Counted from the stretch's first letter, positions 8,347-16,257 are shown. The stretch: 64,000 nucleotides of DNA from Bradyrhizobium sp. CCBAU 051011 (GCF_009930815.1 NZ_CP022222.1:4010501-4074500); one strand, 5' to 3'. Made by a program: numbers and translations. The notes: a model not told the origin generated them from the letters alone.

Positions 8347-9585
8347 TCATACCGGCCGCTGATAGCGCGCGAGGATATCCAGCCAATCTTCCAGGAGACG
8401 GCTCATCAGGAATTTTTCGCGCACGCTTTCCTTGGCACGGTGACCGAGCTGTTGGCGCAACGCGGGATCCTTCAGGATCTGCACGATCCGTTCCGCCGCC
8501 TGATCCACGCTGTCGACCAGAAATCCGTTCTCGCCGTCGACGATCTGCCGGCGGATGCCGCCGACATTGCCGCCGATCACGGCGGCGCCCTTCCACATCG
8601 CCTCGGTCACGGTGAGGCCGAACCCCTCGCGGGTCGATTTCTGCAGGACCACGGCGGCGCGGCGCTGCAGCGCGTTCACCAGGATCGGATCGTCGACGGC
8701 GAGCACGATGATGCTGTCGTCGATCGAGCGCTTGATATCTTCAAGGATGGTTTCGCCTTCGGGATCGTCGCTCGCATTATTGCCGATCAGGACCAGCGTG
8801 CAGTCCGCTTCCTTGCGCGCCTTGCGAAACGCCTCGATCACGCCCTTGGGATCCTTCCACACGTCGAACCGCGAGACCTGCGCTACCAACGGGCGATCGG
8901 GCGGAATGCCGTGCTGCACCAGGCAATCGCAAATCTCGGACTCGGACAATTCGACGTTCTTGGCGGAAAACGGATTGATCGCGGGCGTGACGAACAACTC
9001 ATCGATGCCGAGGTTCTGCGTATATTCCGGCAATGAAAAGATCGCCGCGTCATACTGCTCAATGAATTGCCGCAGGTACTTCCATGTCGGCGGATGCGGC
9101 GAGGAAAGATCGACATGGCACTGCCAGAACCACGGCATCCGCCGTTCCGCAATATAGCGCACCAGCGGCAGCGGCTGCGGATCGTGCACGATCACCGCAT
9201 CGCATTCTTCGAGGTGAATCCGTGTGGCGTTTTCGAACACCACCTGTTCGTAGATCTGCCGGTCGACCTCGGGAAAGTCGATGTCGGCGCCCTGCAGCAT
9301 GTTGTGCAGTTTCTTGGTGCAACCGAAGAACGCCGGCGTGCCCTGGATCAGGTGCCAGTCGGTCTCGATGCCGATCGCGTTCATCATCAGGGTCAGCGGG
9401 GTGAGAATTTCGGTGACGCCGCCGCCATAGAACGTGGAACTCACATGGGCGATTCGAAGCGTGCCCACCCGCTCGGCTTTCCCCGCAATCCGGTTGGCCG
9501 CTTTCCGGCCGATGATCGGCTCGTATTGCGCGAGCGAATGCAGGCCGAGCGTCGACCGGTCAATGTCTGGAGTTGCCAGCGACAT
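8347..9585 (-). CDS. treT: Trehalose synthase (TreT-type, GT4)
   Basis: The 412-residue sequence resembles TreT, the retaining GT4 enzyme that joins a nucleoside-diphosphate glucose directly to glucose to make trehalose, and trehalose phosphorylases of the same family. Recognisable pieces are HVSSTFYGGGVTEIL (46-60), a GTPAFFGCTKKLHN segment, WFWQCHVDLSSP, VSRFDVWKDPKGV and the EX7E motif EGFGLTVTE. It heads a two-gene minus-strand unit with another GT4 gene. Trehalose would serve osmotic and desiccation tolerance. Assignment to TreT over trehalose phosphorylase is by resemblance only. Confidence 0.78.
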   Translation of the reverse strand: MSLATPDIDRSTLGLHSLAQYEPIIGRKAANRIAGKAERVGTLRIAHVSSTFYGGGVTEILTPLTLMMNAIGIETDWHLIQGTPAFFGCTKKLHNMLQGADIDFPEVDRQIYEQVVFENATRIHLEECDAVIVHDPQPLPLVRYIAERRMPWFWQCHVDLSSPHPPTWKYLRQFIEQYDAAIFSLPEYTQNLGIDELFVTPAINPFSAKNVELSESEICDCLVQHGIPPDRPLVAQVSRFDVWKDPKGVIEAFRKARKEADCTLVLIGNNASDDPEGETILEDIKRSIDDSIIVLAVDDPILVNALQRRAAVVLQKSTREGFGLTVTEAMWKGAAVIGGNVGGIRRQIVDGENGFLVDSVDQAAERIVQILKDPALRQQLGHRAKESVREKFLMSRLLEDWLDILARYQRPV

Positions 9586-10067
9586 GAGGCCTCCTTAAGG
9601 TTTCCACCGCGCTGCCATTCCATCGGCGCCTGACGCCTGGACGCTGCGCTCGTCACTAACCGCGCTTGCCGGGCTGCGTTCCCGAAGGACCATTGTTCGT
9701 TCGGCTAGTGGTCGGGAAATTGTGGCAAGTGTCGTCTGGATGAACGGCTTGTTCATCTGGGCTACGAACTGACCGCTGTTGTCGTCACCTAAAGATCAGC
9801 CAACCCAGCGGCGGCAGAACGCAGGGCGTCAAAAATACGCCGAGCGAGAGCCGCCCGAATCCTCAAGTACCGCATCTGCGAAGGATCACGATCCGGCTGA
9901 CGATCCACCCCAGCGGCGGAAGAGATGCAGCGGCCAGCCAAACAGCCACCTGAGGGCCGACGAGACGGATAACGCCTTCAAGAGGGTCCACAGCACGTCA
10001 CCCAGCTTCCATGCGGTTGGGCAACCGATGTTGTGCGAGATTAACGTCGTGATGAGGCGAACGGAAT
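9586..10067. other. Intergenic stretch without a convincing gene
   Basis: About 480 bases separate treT from the next repeat and no open frame here has family features. The first part must hold the treT promoter, though I see no clear consensus boxes. On the minus strand two short hydrophobic frames appear (9863-9991 and up to 9785), each containing LPPLGW, but neither has a good ribosome-binding site. A plus-strand frame at 9779-10081 has an arginine/proline/serine-rich composition typical of shadow frames. Confidence 0.5.
9732..9765. repeat. Short degenerate family B hairpin
   Basis: A perfect stem GATGAAC-GGCTT-GTTCATC is bounded by GTCGTCTG on the left and GGGCTAC on the right, a shortened and diverged relative of the family B arms. 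Confidence 0.5.
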
Positions 10068-10143
10068 GTAGGGCGGATTAGCGCAGCGTAATCCGCCGCC
10101 TCACCACCATTCGGCGGATTACGCCGACGCTAATCCGCCCTAC
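10068..10143. repeat. Dispersed palindromic repeat, family C (GTAGGGCGGATTAGCG)
   Basis: GTAGGGCGGATTAGCG at the left is complemented by CGCTAATCCGCCCTAC at the right, with an inner TAATCCGCCG / CGGCGGATTA pair. The second copy is at 11765. Confidence 0.88.
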
Positions 10144-10182
10144 GCAGAACGCGATCAAGGCATTGTCGATGCGTCTTCAGCC

Positions 10183-10635
10183 ATGCGACAATCGCCCAAC
10201 CATCAAAGCATCGACGGAAAACCGGCCGTGAGCGAACCACAAGTGCCATCTCCCTTCCAATCCATCCGCGCCATCGACCATACGATCATCTTCGTCCGCG
10301 ACATGGCGGCGATGCGCAGCTTCTATGAGGGCGTGCTCCGCTTTCCGCTGATGCGTGAATTGTCGGCGGGATGGATCGAATATCAGATCGGCGGCAACAC
10401 GCTCGCGCTCGCGCGTCCGAGCCGCACCGCAAAGGATGCGCCGACGCCCACGGGGAGTGCGTCGCTGCAGCTCGCGTTCAAGGTTGCCGCCGAGGATGTC
10501 GATCGCTGCGCCGGCGAACTGGTGCGGCACGGCGTCGATCTGCTCGAGCCGCCGACCGATCAGAGCTTCGGCCATCGCACGCTGTTCTTCAGGGATCCCG
10601 ATGGAAACCTGCTGGAGGTGTATGCGGAGATCTAG
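10183..10635 (+). CDS. VOC (glyoxalase/bleomycin-resistance) family protein
   Basis: The 150-residue product contains one VOC module: AIDHTIIFVRDMAAMRSFYEGVL (about 29-51) and the closing strand-loop FRDPDGNLLEVYAEI at the C-terminus. Most such single-module proteins act as dimers with a metal site between subunits; the substrate is unknown here. The first 20 or so residues are not part of the fold, and an internal GTG (SEPQVPSP) is an alternative start. A family D repeat follows directly and may act in transcription termination. Confidence 0.85.
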   Translation: MRQSPNHQSIDGKPAVSEPQVPSPFQSIRAIDHTIIFVRDMAAMRSFYEGVLRFPLMRELSAGWIEYQIGGNTLALARPSRTAKDAPTPTGSASLQLAFKVAAEDVDRCAGELVRHGVDLLEPPTDQSFGHRTLFFRDPDGNLLEVYAEI

Positions 10636-10646
10636 CAATCACTCGC

Positions 10647-10736
10647 CGTCATGGCCGGGCTTGTCCCGGCCATCCACGTCTTATCTCTGCGTCGAAAAGT
10701 AAGACGTGGATGCCCGGGACAGGCCCGGGCATGACG
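10647..10736. repeat. Dispersed palindromic repeat, family D (CGTCATGGCCGGGC)
   Basis: CGTCATGGCCGGGCTTGTCC is mirrored by GGACAGGCCCGGGCATGACG, with an inner CCACGTCTT / AAGACGTGG pair. The second copy is at 63858, at the right edge of the window. Confidence 0.88.
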
Positions 10737-10788
10737 AGGAGTGTATTACGATTCGCTAACGCACCCTACGGACTGCCGGCCGCCCCGT

Positions 10789-11049
10789 CTAGTTCAGCGT
10801 CAGCCACACCAGGTTGCAGTCGCTGTGGCAGGTGTTGCAGCGCGCCGGCTGATTGAAAGTGTTGGCGAGCTGCCATTCCTGCGCCTCGTTGCTCCATTGC
10901 GCCGTGGCGTGGCAAATGATGTCGTCGGAACCGCAGGCGGCGCAGACCGGCGTGGCACGGGCCGTGCGGTTGACGACTTTCGGCTCGACCGGTTGCGGCT
11001 GCGGCCGTTCCGGCGCGATCCGGTCCTGGACGATTTCGAACGGGTTCAT
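10789..11049 (-). CDS. Small Cys-rich, zinc-ribbon-like protein of unknown function
   Basis: From the ATG at 11049 the frame encodes 86 residues: an acidic/proline-rich N-terminus (MNPFEIVQDRIAPERP) followed by C36-A-A-C39, Cys46-His47 and C71-N-T-C74 with Cys78. The paired CxxC units suggest one bound zinc. The open frame extends far upstream to 11541, but that part overlaps the next gene and lacks a coherent pattern. A second ATG at 11085 would add 12 residues. I do not recognise the family. Confidence 0.6.
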   Translation of the reverse strand: MNPFEIVQDRIAPERPQPQPVEPKVVNRTARATPVCAACGSDDIICHATAQWSNEAQEWQLANTFNQPARCNTCHSDCNLVWLTLN

Positions 11050-11292
11050 CAGCTTGACGCGTCGCAACATCGGGCCTGCATCCATCCGCGAGTTCTGGGA
11101 ATCGCTGTTTTCAAAACTAGCGAATCGGCTTGGCCGTTCCATCGCAAAATTGCGGAATACCCACGTTTTAAATGTGATCGTCACCAGCGGGACACAGACG
11201 CGGCTCTCCGGGTGGGAGATGGCGGTATATTGATGCGCTGCGCCAATGACGCTGGAGACCTGTAGAAAGATCGAACCTGCGGACACGCGAAC

Positions 11293-11322
11293 GCAAAACG
11301 GCCCGGCATCGATGCCGGGCCG
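11293..11322 (-). terminator. Rho-independent terminator of the YAPG-repeat protein gene
   Basis: A perfect 12-base-pair palindromic stem, CGGCCCGGCATC and its complement, ends at 11299 and on the minus strand is followed by TTTTGCGTT. It lies 17 bases past the stop codon at 11339. Confidence 0.75.
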
Positions 11323-11338
11323 CGCTGACCAAGTAGAA

Positions 11339-11593
11339 CTAGTTCTTCTTCTTCGTAGCCATTCCGGTCGTGGTCTGCTGACCCGGTGCGCTTCCCGAAT
11401 GGCCCTTGGCCTTCGCCGATTTCTTCTGATGTCCCGGCGCGTATTCCGACGCACCCGGCGCGGTCGATGTCTTGGCCTTCTGCATCTTCTGTCCCGGGGC
11501 GTATTCAGAAGAACCCGGAGACTTCGTGCCGGTCTGCGCAAACGCCGTGGTGGCGAGCAGCACGGTCGAAACGGTGATCAGTGTCTTCAGCAT
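11339..11593 (-). CDS. Small exported protein with YAPG repeats
   Basis: The ATG at 11593 opens an 84-residue frame with a clean signal peptide (MLKTLITVSTVLLATTAFAQ, cleavage after residue 20). The mature part holds three imperfect repeats of about 18 residues, SSEYAPGQKMQKAK, ASEYAPGHQKKSAKAK and HSGSAPGQQ, and a lysine-rich end. It is small, basic and probably periplasmic. Function is unknown. It has its own terminator, and its ribosome-binding region is an exact tandem duplication (see 11595-11626). Confidence 0.75.
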   Translation of the reverse strand: MLKTLITVSTVLLATTAFAQTGTKSPGSSEYAPGQKMQKAKTSTAPGASEYAPGHQKKSAKAKGHSGSAPGQQTTTGMATKKKN

Positions 11594-11594
11594 T

Positions 11595-11626
11595 GGTCTC
11601 TCCTCTTGCAGGTCTCTCCTCTTGCA
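11595..11626 (-). promoter_or_regulatory. Tandemly duplicated ribosome-binding segment
   Basis: The 16-base unit GGTCTCTCCTCTTGCA occurs twice head-to-tail with no change. Read on the minus strand each copy contains AAGAGGAGAGACC, so two AGGAG Shine-Dalgarno elements precede the ATG at 11593, the nearer one 7 to 8 bases away. Confidence 0.7.
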
Positions 11627-11764
11627 GGTGACCCGAGCAACGCTGCGCTGGCGGCGATGGTTCCACCTTTTCCCGATGGCGACAGCGCGATGCAATGCTG
11701 ATGAACAGATCTTCATCTTCGCGCCCGAAGACTCATACTGAGGAGGCGCGATGAAGCCTGCGAC

Positions 11765-11839
11765 GTAGGACGGATTAGCGCTAGCGTAATCCGCCGCCTG
11801 TGCGGAATCGGCGGGTTACGCTTCGCTAACCCGCCCTAC
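11765..11839. repeat. Dispersed palindromic repeat, family C
   Basis: GTAGGACGGATTAGCG at the left pairs with CGCTAACCCGCCCTAC at the right; inner pairs match the copy at 10068. The left arm differs by one base from that copy. Confidence 0.86.
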
Positions 11840-11844
11840 AGGCC

Positions 11845-12455
11845 AAGGCCGTTGCGCGAAAACAAAAAGTTTCTCAATCCTTTCAAGCTGATTTGCCCTG
11901 TCCAGTCGTGCGCGAAAAAAGAAACTCCTTCGCGCGAGACCCAAATCAGTCCTAGAACTCCCGACATCCCGGCCCGCAAGAGGGGCGTATCGCGATCGTC
12001 ACGAACGTTGGGCCGGGCTGCGATGGACGCGACAGCGCCGGGCGAGCGATGCGGATTGCAGGGCGGGTTTTCCCGTGAGCGATCTCTGGCACGCCAGACG
12101 AATGACGCAGTTGCGTACGGCAAAACCGTGTGGTCCTGGCACCCGTGGCTGGTGTCAAGCTGGCGGAGGTTTGCAAAGCTCAACCGGGCGATGCGAGCCG
12201 CCAATTCGCCGGCGACGGAGGCCAGAGGAATTCGGCTCCGGGGAGAGCACGGCATAAGCCGTAAAACCATTGCGCAGGGAAGGCCGGTTGTTTCGGCTGA
12301 TACCTGTATGCTCGTGTGCGTTTTCTTTAGCGCTTGTTGCACACGAGACCGCGGGTGCCAGCCAGCACCCGGCCTTCCCTGCGCCCTCTGCTTCGAGGGT
12401 GAAGAATTCAAGCATGACTCGGGCGCGGTGCGTCGCGGGAGCGCGAAGCCATGTC
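11845..12455. repeat. Dispersed ~0.6 kb non-coding mosaic often mis-called as hypothetical genes
   Basis: Both strands are open in places, but no frame has a ribosome-binding site or coherent domain. Minus-strand translations give phrases such as AGKAGC, NGFTAYAVLSPEPN and TPATGARTTRFCRTQ. From memory these recur in many spurious hypothetical proteins of Bradyrhizobium and Rhodopseudomonas, so this looks like a copy of a long dispersed element rather than a gene. It fills the space between two palindromic repeats and no function can be read from it. Confidence 0.55.
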
Positions 12456-12461
12456 CATCCG

Positions 12462-12582
12462 CGTCATTGCGAGGAGCGAAGCGACGAAGCAATCCATCCT
12501 TTCTCTATGCGGCGAGATGGATTGCTTCGCGGAGCCTGTCATCGGGCGGCGCTTCGCGCCGACCCGTTGGCTCGCAATGACG
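12462..12582. repeat. Dispersed palindromic repeat, family A with inserted segment
   Basis: Typical family A ends (CGTCATTGCGAGGAGCGAAG and CTCGCAATGACG). The right half carries the extra segment CGGAGCCTGTCATCGGGCGG followed by CGCTTCGCGCCGACCCG, also present at 47926 (opposite orientation) and in part at 7039. Confidence 0.85.
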
Positions 12583-12591
12583 AGCAGGCCC

Positions 12592-14037
12592 TCACAACTC
12601 CCGCGCATTCGAGAAGGCAAACGACGACAGGCGCCGCGTGTTCTCGTCCAAAATCAAGGTCCGCGTGATCGGCGGCTCGGCGCGCTGGCTGCAGTTTTCG
12701 CGTTCGCAGAGACGGCAGTTGACGCCGATCGGCGTGCCCTCGGCCTTCTCCAGGTCCATGCCCGCGGCATAGACCAGCTTGGAAGCATGACGGATTTCGC
12801 AACCCAAGCCGATAGCAAAGCGCGGCTGCGGCTGCGGGTGCGGGGCGATCGGCCGGCGCACCATCTGTGCGATCGAAAAATAGCGTGTGCCGTCGGGCAG
12901 TTCGATCACCTGCTTGAGCAGGCGGTCCGGCGTGTCGAAGGTCGAATGCACGTTCCAGAGGGGGCAGGTGCCGCCGAATTTCGAGAACGGAAACGTGCCG
13001 GACGAAAACCGCTTGGAGACATTGCCGGCATTGTCGACGCGCAGCAGGAAGAATGGCACGCCGCGCGCGTTCGGCCGCTGCAGCGTGGTGAGGCGATGGC
13101 AAACCTGCTCGAAGCCGGCATTGAAGCGTTGCGCCAGCACGTGCACGTCGTAGTTCAATGTTTCCGCCGCGCTATGGAACGGCTGATAGGGCATCATCAC
13201 AGCGGCGGCGAAGTAGTTCGCGAGCGTGATGCGGTAGAGCCGCCGCGGCGTGTCATCGAGGGGGCCTGCGCGATTGACGATGGCGTCGATGGCAGCGCCG
13301 CATTCGGCAAGCCCGATCTGCAGCGCGAGCTGAAAGGCGCGCCCCGAACCGTCGACCAGTTCGGAAATCAGAAGCTGTCGCCGATGGCGGTCGAACCGCC
13401 GCAGCGTCTCGCGCATCACGTCGACAGGCATGATGCGGGTGACGATCGAATGCTTTTCGCGCAGGCGCGCCGCCAGTGCAGCGAACAGGTCCTCGGCGGA
13501 GACGTTGAGTTCGTCACGCAAATTTTCCGCGGCCTGCTCGAGCTCGGGGAAATAATTGCGGTTAGCCTCGATCAGGTCGCGCACGCGCTCGATCGGGTTG
13601 GCCTCGAACCGCGCGCCCTCGTCGCGGTCGGCCATTTGCGCCGCCACCAGCGTCTCCCCGCGGCGGGCCTCGGTATAGGCCGCATAGAGCCGTTGCAGCG
13701 AATGGGTCACGCCGGGGCAGAGTTCCGCGAGGTCGCGCAGTTCCTGTTTCGGCAGGTCAATCTGCCGGAACAGCGGATCGGAAAAGATCTCGTTCAGTTC
13801 GGCAAAGAACCGGTCCTCATCGGCGGTCGCGAGATCGCGCAGATCGAGGTCATAGGTCTCGGCCAGCCGGAGCAGGATCTGCGCCGTCACCGGGCGCTGG
13901 TTCCGTTCTATCAGGTTGATATAGCTCGGCGAAATACCCAGGCCCTCGGCGATTTGGGTCTGCGACAGCCCGAGTTGCTGGCGGATCCGCCGGAAGCGGG
14001 GCCCGACGAAAAGCTTCTTTCCGGAGTCGGTGGCCAT
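12592..14037 (-). CDS. XRE/ScfR (RamB/MccR-like) transcriptional regulator
   Basis: The ATG at 14037 opens a 481-residue protein. Residues 8-65 form a Cro/C1-type helix-turn-helix (LGLSQTQIAEGLGISPSYINLIE). The middle resembles the IrrE-like domain, and the C-terminus has the Cys-rich ScfR (DUF2083) region with GVNCRLCERENCSQRAEP. Family members (RamB in actinobacteria, MccR in Rhodobacter) sense short-chain acyl-CoA and control glyoxylate-shunt or propionate genes. The gene is divergent from aceA, so it probably regulates aceA. The frame is open further upstream, but that part runs through a repeat. Confidence 0.85.
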   Translation of the reverse strand: MATDSGKKLFVGPRFRRIRQQLGLSQTQIAEGLGISPSYINLIERNQRPVTAQILLRLAETYDLDLRDLATADEDRFFAELNEIFSDPLFRQIDLPKQELRDLAELCPGVTHSLQRLYAAYTEARRGETLVAAQMADRDEGARFEANPIERVRDLIEANRNYFPELEQAAENLRDELNVSAEDLFAALAARLREKHSIVTRIMPVDVMRETLRRFDRHRRQLLISELVDGSGRAFQLALQIGLAECGAAIDAIVNRAGPLDDTPRRLYRITLANYFAAAVMMPYQPFHSAAETLNYDVHVLAQRFNAGFEQVCHRLTTLQRPNARGVPFFLLRVDNAGNVSKRFSSGTFPFSKFGGTCPLWNVHSTFDTPDRLLKQVIELPDGTRYFSIAQMVRRPIAPHPQPQPRFAIGLGCEIRHASKLVYAAGMDLEKAEGTPIGVNCRLCERENCSQRAEPPITRTLILDENTRRLSSFAFSNAREL

Positions 14038-14069
14038 GACGTTGTTCCTAGCTCTTGCAGTGGGTTCCG

Positions 14070-14193
14070 CCTCTCCCCGCGCGCGGGGAGAGGCCGGCGC
14101 GCGGCGACGGGTGAGGGGCTCTCTCCGCGAGTCCGAATGCGCGGAGAGAGCGCTCACCCCGACCCTTTCCCCGCAAGAGCGGGGCGAGGGAGA
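14070..14193. repeat. Palindromic repeat, family F (CTCTCCCCGCGCG)
   Basis: Two CCCCGC..GCGGGG hairpins (14071-14092 and 14165-14193) flank a CTCTCCGCG / CGCGGAGAG pair, so the segment can form a three-armed structure. A shorter relative is at 16361. It sits in the 5' untranslated region or promoter of the ScfR regulator gene. Confidence 0.75.
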
Positions 14194-14210
14194 ATAGGCA
14201 GTTCCCTTAC

Positions 14211-14275
14211 CCATTTTGTGACAAAATTTACAATATAACAAATGTGACAAGTTCATATGTTACATGACATCACCA
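14211..14275. promoter_or_regulatory. AT-rich divergent promoter/operator between the ScfR regulator and aceA
   Basis: This is one of the few AT-rich patches in the window. It contains the 13-base palindrome TTTTGTGACAAAA (14214-14226), a second TGTGACAA (14243-14250) in the same orientation, and GTTACATGACATC beyond. The spacing of about 26 bases would place two sites on roughly the same face of the helix. Binding by the divergently encoded regulator is an inference from position. Confidence 0.5.
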
Positions 14276-14374
14276 TTCGAAATCAAGCAGCCTATGCGAA
14301 TTGGAGATTTTGGCGTTTATCTCTCGGGACGTTTCGCAACGCACTGTCAAGAATGTCGATTGAAGGAACAGCAC

Positions 14375-16006
14375 ATGAACTACCAGCCACGTGGGATCAG
14401 CATCCAGGGACCGGCTTCCTATCTCAGCGAGATTGAAGCTGCTCAAGCGCTCCTCAAGACCAAGCCGACCTGGAACGGTGTTACCGCCGAAGCCGTGGCA
14501 CGGATGCGTCTGCAGAACCGCTTCAAGACCGGCCTCGACATCGCCCGCTACACCGCGGCGCTGATGCGCGCCGATATGGCGGCCTATGACGCCGATCCCA
14601 CCAAGTACACCCAGTCGCTGGGTTGCTGGCACGGCTTCATCGCGCAGCAGAAGCTGATCTCGGTCAAGAAGCACTTCGGCGGCAAGACCGATCGCCGCTA
14701 CCTGTATCTGTCCGGCTGGATGATCGCGGCGCTGCGCTCCGAGTTCGGACCGCTGCCCGACCAGTCGATGCACGAGAAGACCTCGGTGCCGGCGCTGATC
14801 GAAGAGCTCTACACCTTCCTGCGTCAGGCGGACTCCCGTGAACTCAACGACATCTTCCGCGCTATCGACGTCGCCCGCAAGGCAGGCGACAAGGCGAAGG
14901 AAAAGGAACTGATTGAAAAGGTCGACAACTTCCAGACCCATGTCGTGCCCGTCATCGCCGACATCGATGCCGGCTTCGGCAATGCCGAGGCGACCTATCT
15001 GCTCGCCAAGAAGATGATCGAAGCGGGCGCCTGCGCCCTGCAGATCGAGAATCAGGTCTCCGACGAAAAGCAGTGCGGTCACCAGGACGGCAAGGTGACG
15101 GTGCCGCACGAGGTGTTCCTGGCAAAGATCCGCGCCTGCCGTCATGCCTTCCTTGAACTGGGCATCGAAGACGGCGTCGTCGTGACCCGCACCGACTCGC
15201 TCGGCGCCGGTCTCACGCAGCAGATCGCCGTCAGCCACAAGCCCGGCGACATCGGCGACCAGTACAACAGCTTCCTGGATTGCGAGGAAGTGACGGCCGC
15301 CAACGCCAGGAATGGCGATGTCATCATCAACCGTAACGGCAAGATGATGCGTCCGAAGCGGCTTGCCAGCAACCTCTACCAGTTCCGCCCCGGCACTGGC
15401 GAAGATCGCTGCGTGCTCGACTGCATCACCTCGCTGCAGAACGGTGCCGACTTGCTGTGGATCGAGACTGAGAAGCCGCATATCGAGCAGATCGCCAAGA
15501 TGGTCGACCGCATCCGCGAGGTGATTCCGAATGCGAAGCTGGCCTACAACAACTCGCCGTCGTTCAACTGGACGCTCAACTTCCGTTGGCAGGTCTACGA
15601 CGCGATGAAGGAAGCCGGCAAGGATGTCAGCAAGTACAACCGCGCCGACCTGATGAAGCCGGAATACGACGATACGCCGCTGGCCATTGAAGCCGACGAG
15701 CGCATCCGCACCTTCCAGGCCGATTCGGCAAAGCGTGCTGGTATCTTCCACCATCTGATCACGTTGCCGACCTATCACACGGCAGCTCTGTCGACTGACA
15801 ATCTGGCAAGAGAGTATTTCGGCGAGCAGGGCATGCTGGGCTATGTGAAGAATGTTCAGCGCCAGGAGATCCGTCAGGGTATCGCCTGCGTCAAGCATCA
15901 GAACATGGCGGGCTCCGATATCGGCGACGAGCACAAGGAATATTTCGCCGGTGAAGCCGCTCTGAAGGCGGGCGGCGCCCACAATACGATGAACCAGTTC
16001 GGCTAA
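14375..16006 (+). CDS. aceA: Isocitrate lyase
   Basis: Isocitrate lyase splits isocitrate into glyoxylate and succinate, the first step of the glyoxylate shunt needed for growth on acetate and fatty acids. The 543-residue cytosolic product (ATG at 14375 preceded by GAAGGAAC) has the active-site segment EKQCGH, with Cys234 as the catalytic base; the usual KKCGH has Gln at the second position here. IADIDAGFGNA (about 194-204) and NNSPSFNW are also family marks. Malate synthase is not in the window. The open frame upstream of 14375 is not needed for family length. Confidence 0.95.
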   Translation: MNYQPRGISIQGPASYLSEIEAAQALLKTKPTWNGVTAEAVARMRLQNRFKTGLDIARYTAALMRADMAAYDADPTKYTQSLGCWHGFIAQQKLISVKKHFGGKTDRRYLYLSGWMIAALRSEFGPLPDQSMHEKTSVPALIEELYTFLRQADSRELNDIFRAIDVARKAGDKAKEKELIEKVDNFQTHVVPVIADIDAGFGNAEATYLLAKKMIEAGACALQIENQVSDEKQCGHQDGKVTVPHEVFLAKIRACRHAFLELGIEDGVVVTRTDSLGAGLTQQIAVSHKPGDIGDQYNSFLDCEEVTAANARNGDVIINRNGKMMRPKRLASNLYQFRPGTGEDRCVLDCITSLQNGADLLWIETEKPHIEQIAKMVDRIREVIPNAKLAYNNSPSFNWTLNFRWQVYDAMKEAGKDVSKYNRADLMKPEYDDTPLAIEADERIRTFQADSAKRAGIFHHLITLPTYHTAALSTDNLAREYFGEQGMLGYVKNVQRQEIRQGIACVKHQNMAGSDIGDEHKEYFAGEAALKAGGAHNTMNQFG

Positions 16007-16047
16007 CGCTGGAATTGATCACGCTACTTGGACAACAGGAGACTACC

Positions 16048-16257
16048 ATGACCAAAGGCAGCAATTTCTGGGTGATTGGCGGCGAGTTCGGCTCGATGAA
16101 CTTCCACAAGCTCGTGGAAGGCTCCGCCCAGGTTCAGGGTCCGTTCAAGACCCGCAAGGAAGCCGAGGACGCCTGGCGCGTCGTGTCGGAAGAGAACCGT
16201 CACAAGGCCGGCGTACGCTTCTCCATCGTGGAAGAGCCCTCGCGCATCTCGGCCTGA
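16048..16257 (+). CDS. DUF4170 family small protein
   Basis: The 69-residue protein (MTKGSNFWVIGGEFGSMNF) matches DUF4170, a short alphaproteobacterial family of unknown role with an alternating strand-helix pattern (WVIGGEF, KTRKEAEDAWRVVSEEN). CAGGAG lies 7 bases before the ATG. It follows aceA by about 40 bases and precedes a terminator, so it is probably the second gene of the aceA transcript. Confidence 0.85.
   Translation: MTKGSNFWVIGGEFGSMNFHKLVEGSAQVQGPFKTRKEAEDAWRVVSEENRHKAGVRFSIVEEPSRISA

Noticed and set aside
9779..10081. 100-residue plus-strand frame before the VOC gene
   Set aside because: Arg/Ser/Pro-rich composition, no ribosome-binding site, and its end runs into the family C repeat.
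12155..12415. 86-residue minus-strand hypothetical protein in the 11.8-12.5 kb region
   Set aside because: It resembles phrases repeated in many mis-annotated frames of related genomes, has no start signal and lies in a dispersed element.
14270..15982. 570-residue minus-strand frame antisense to aceA
   Set aside because: The sense gene is a clear isocitrate lyase; the antisense frame has no family features.
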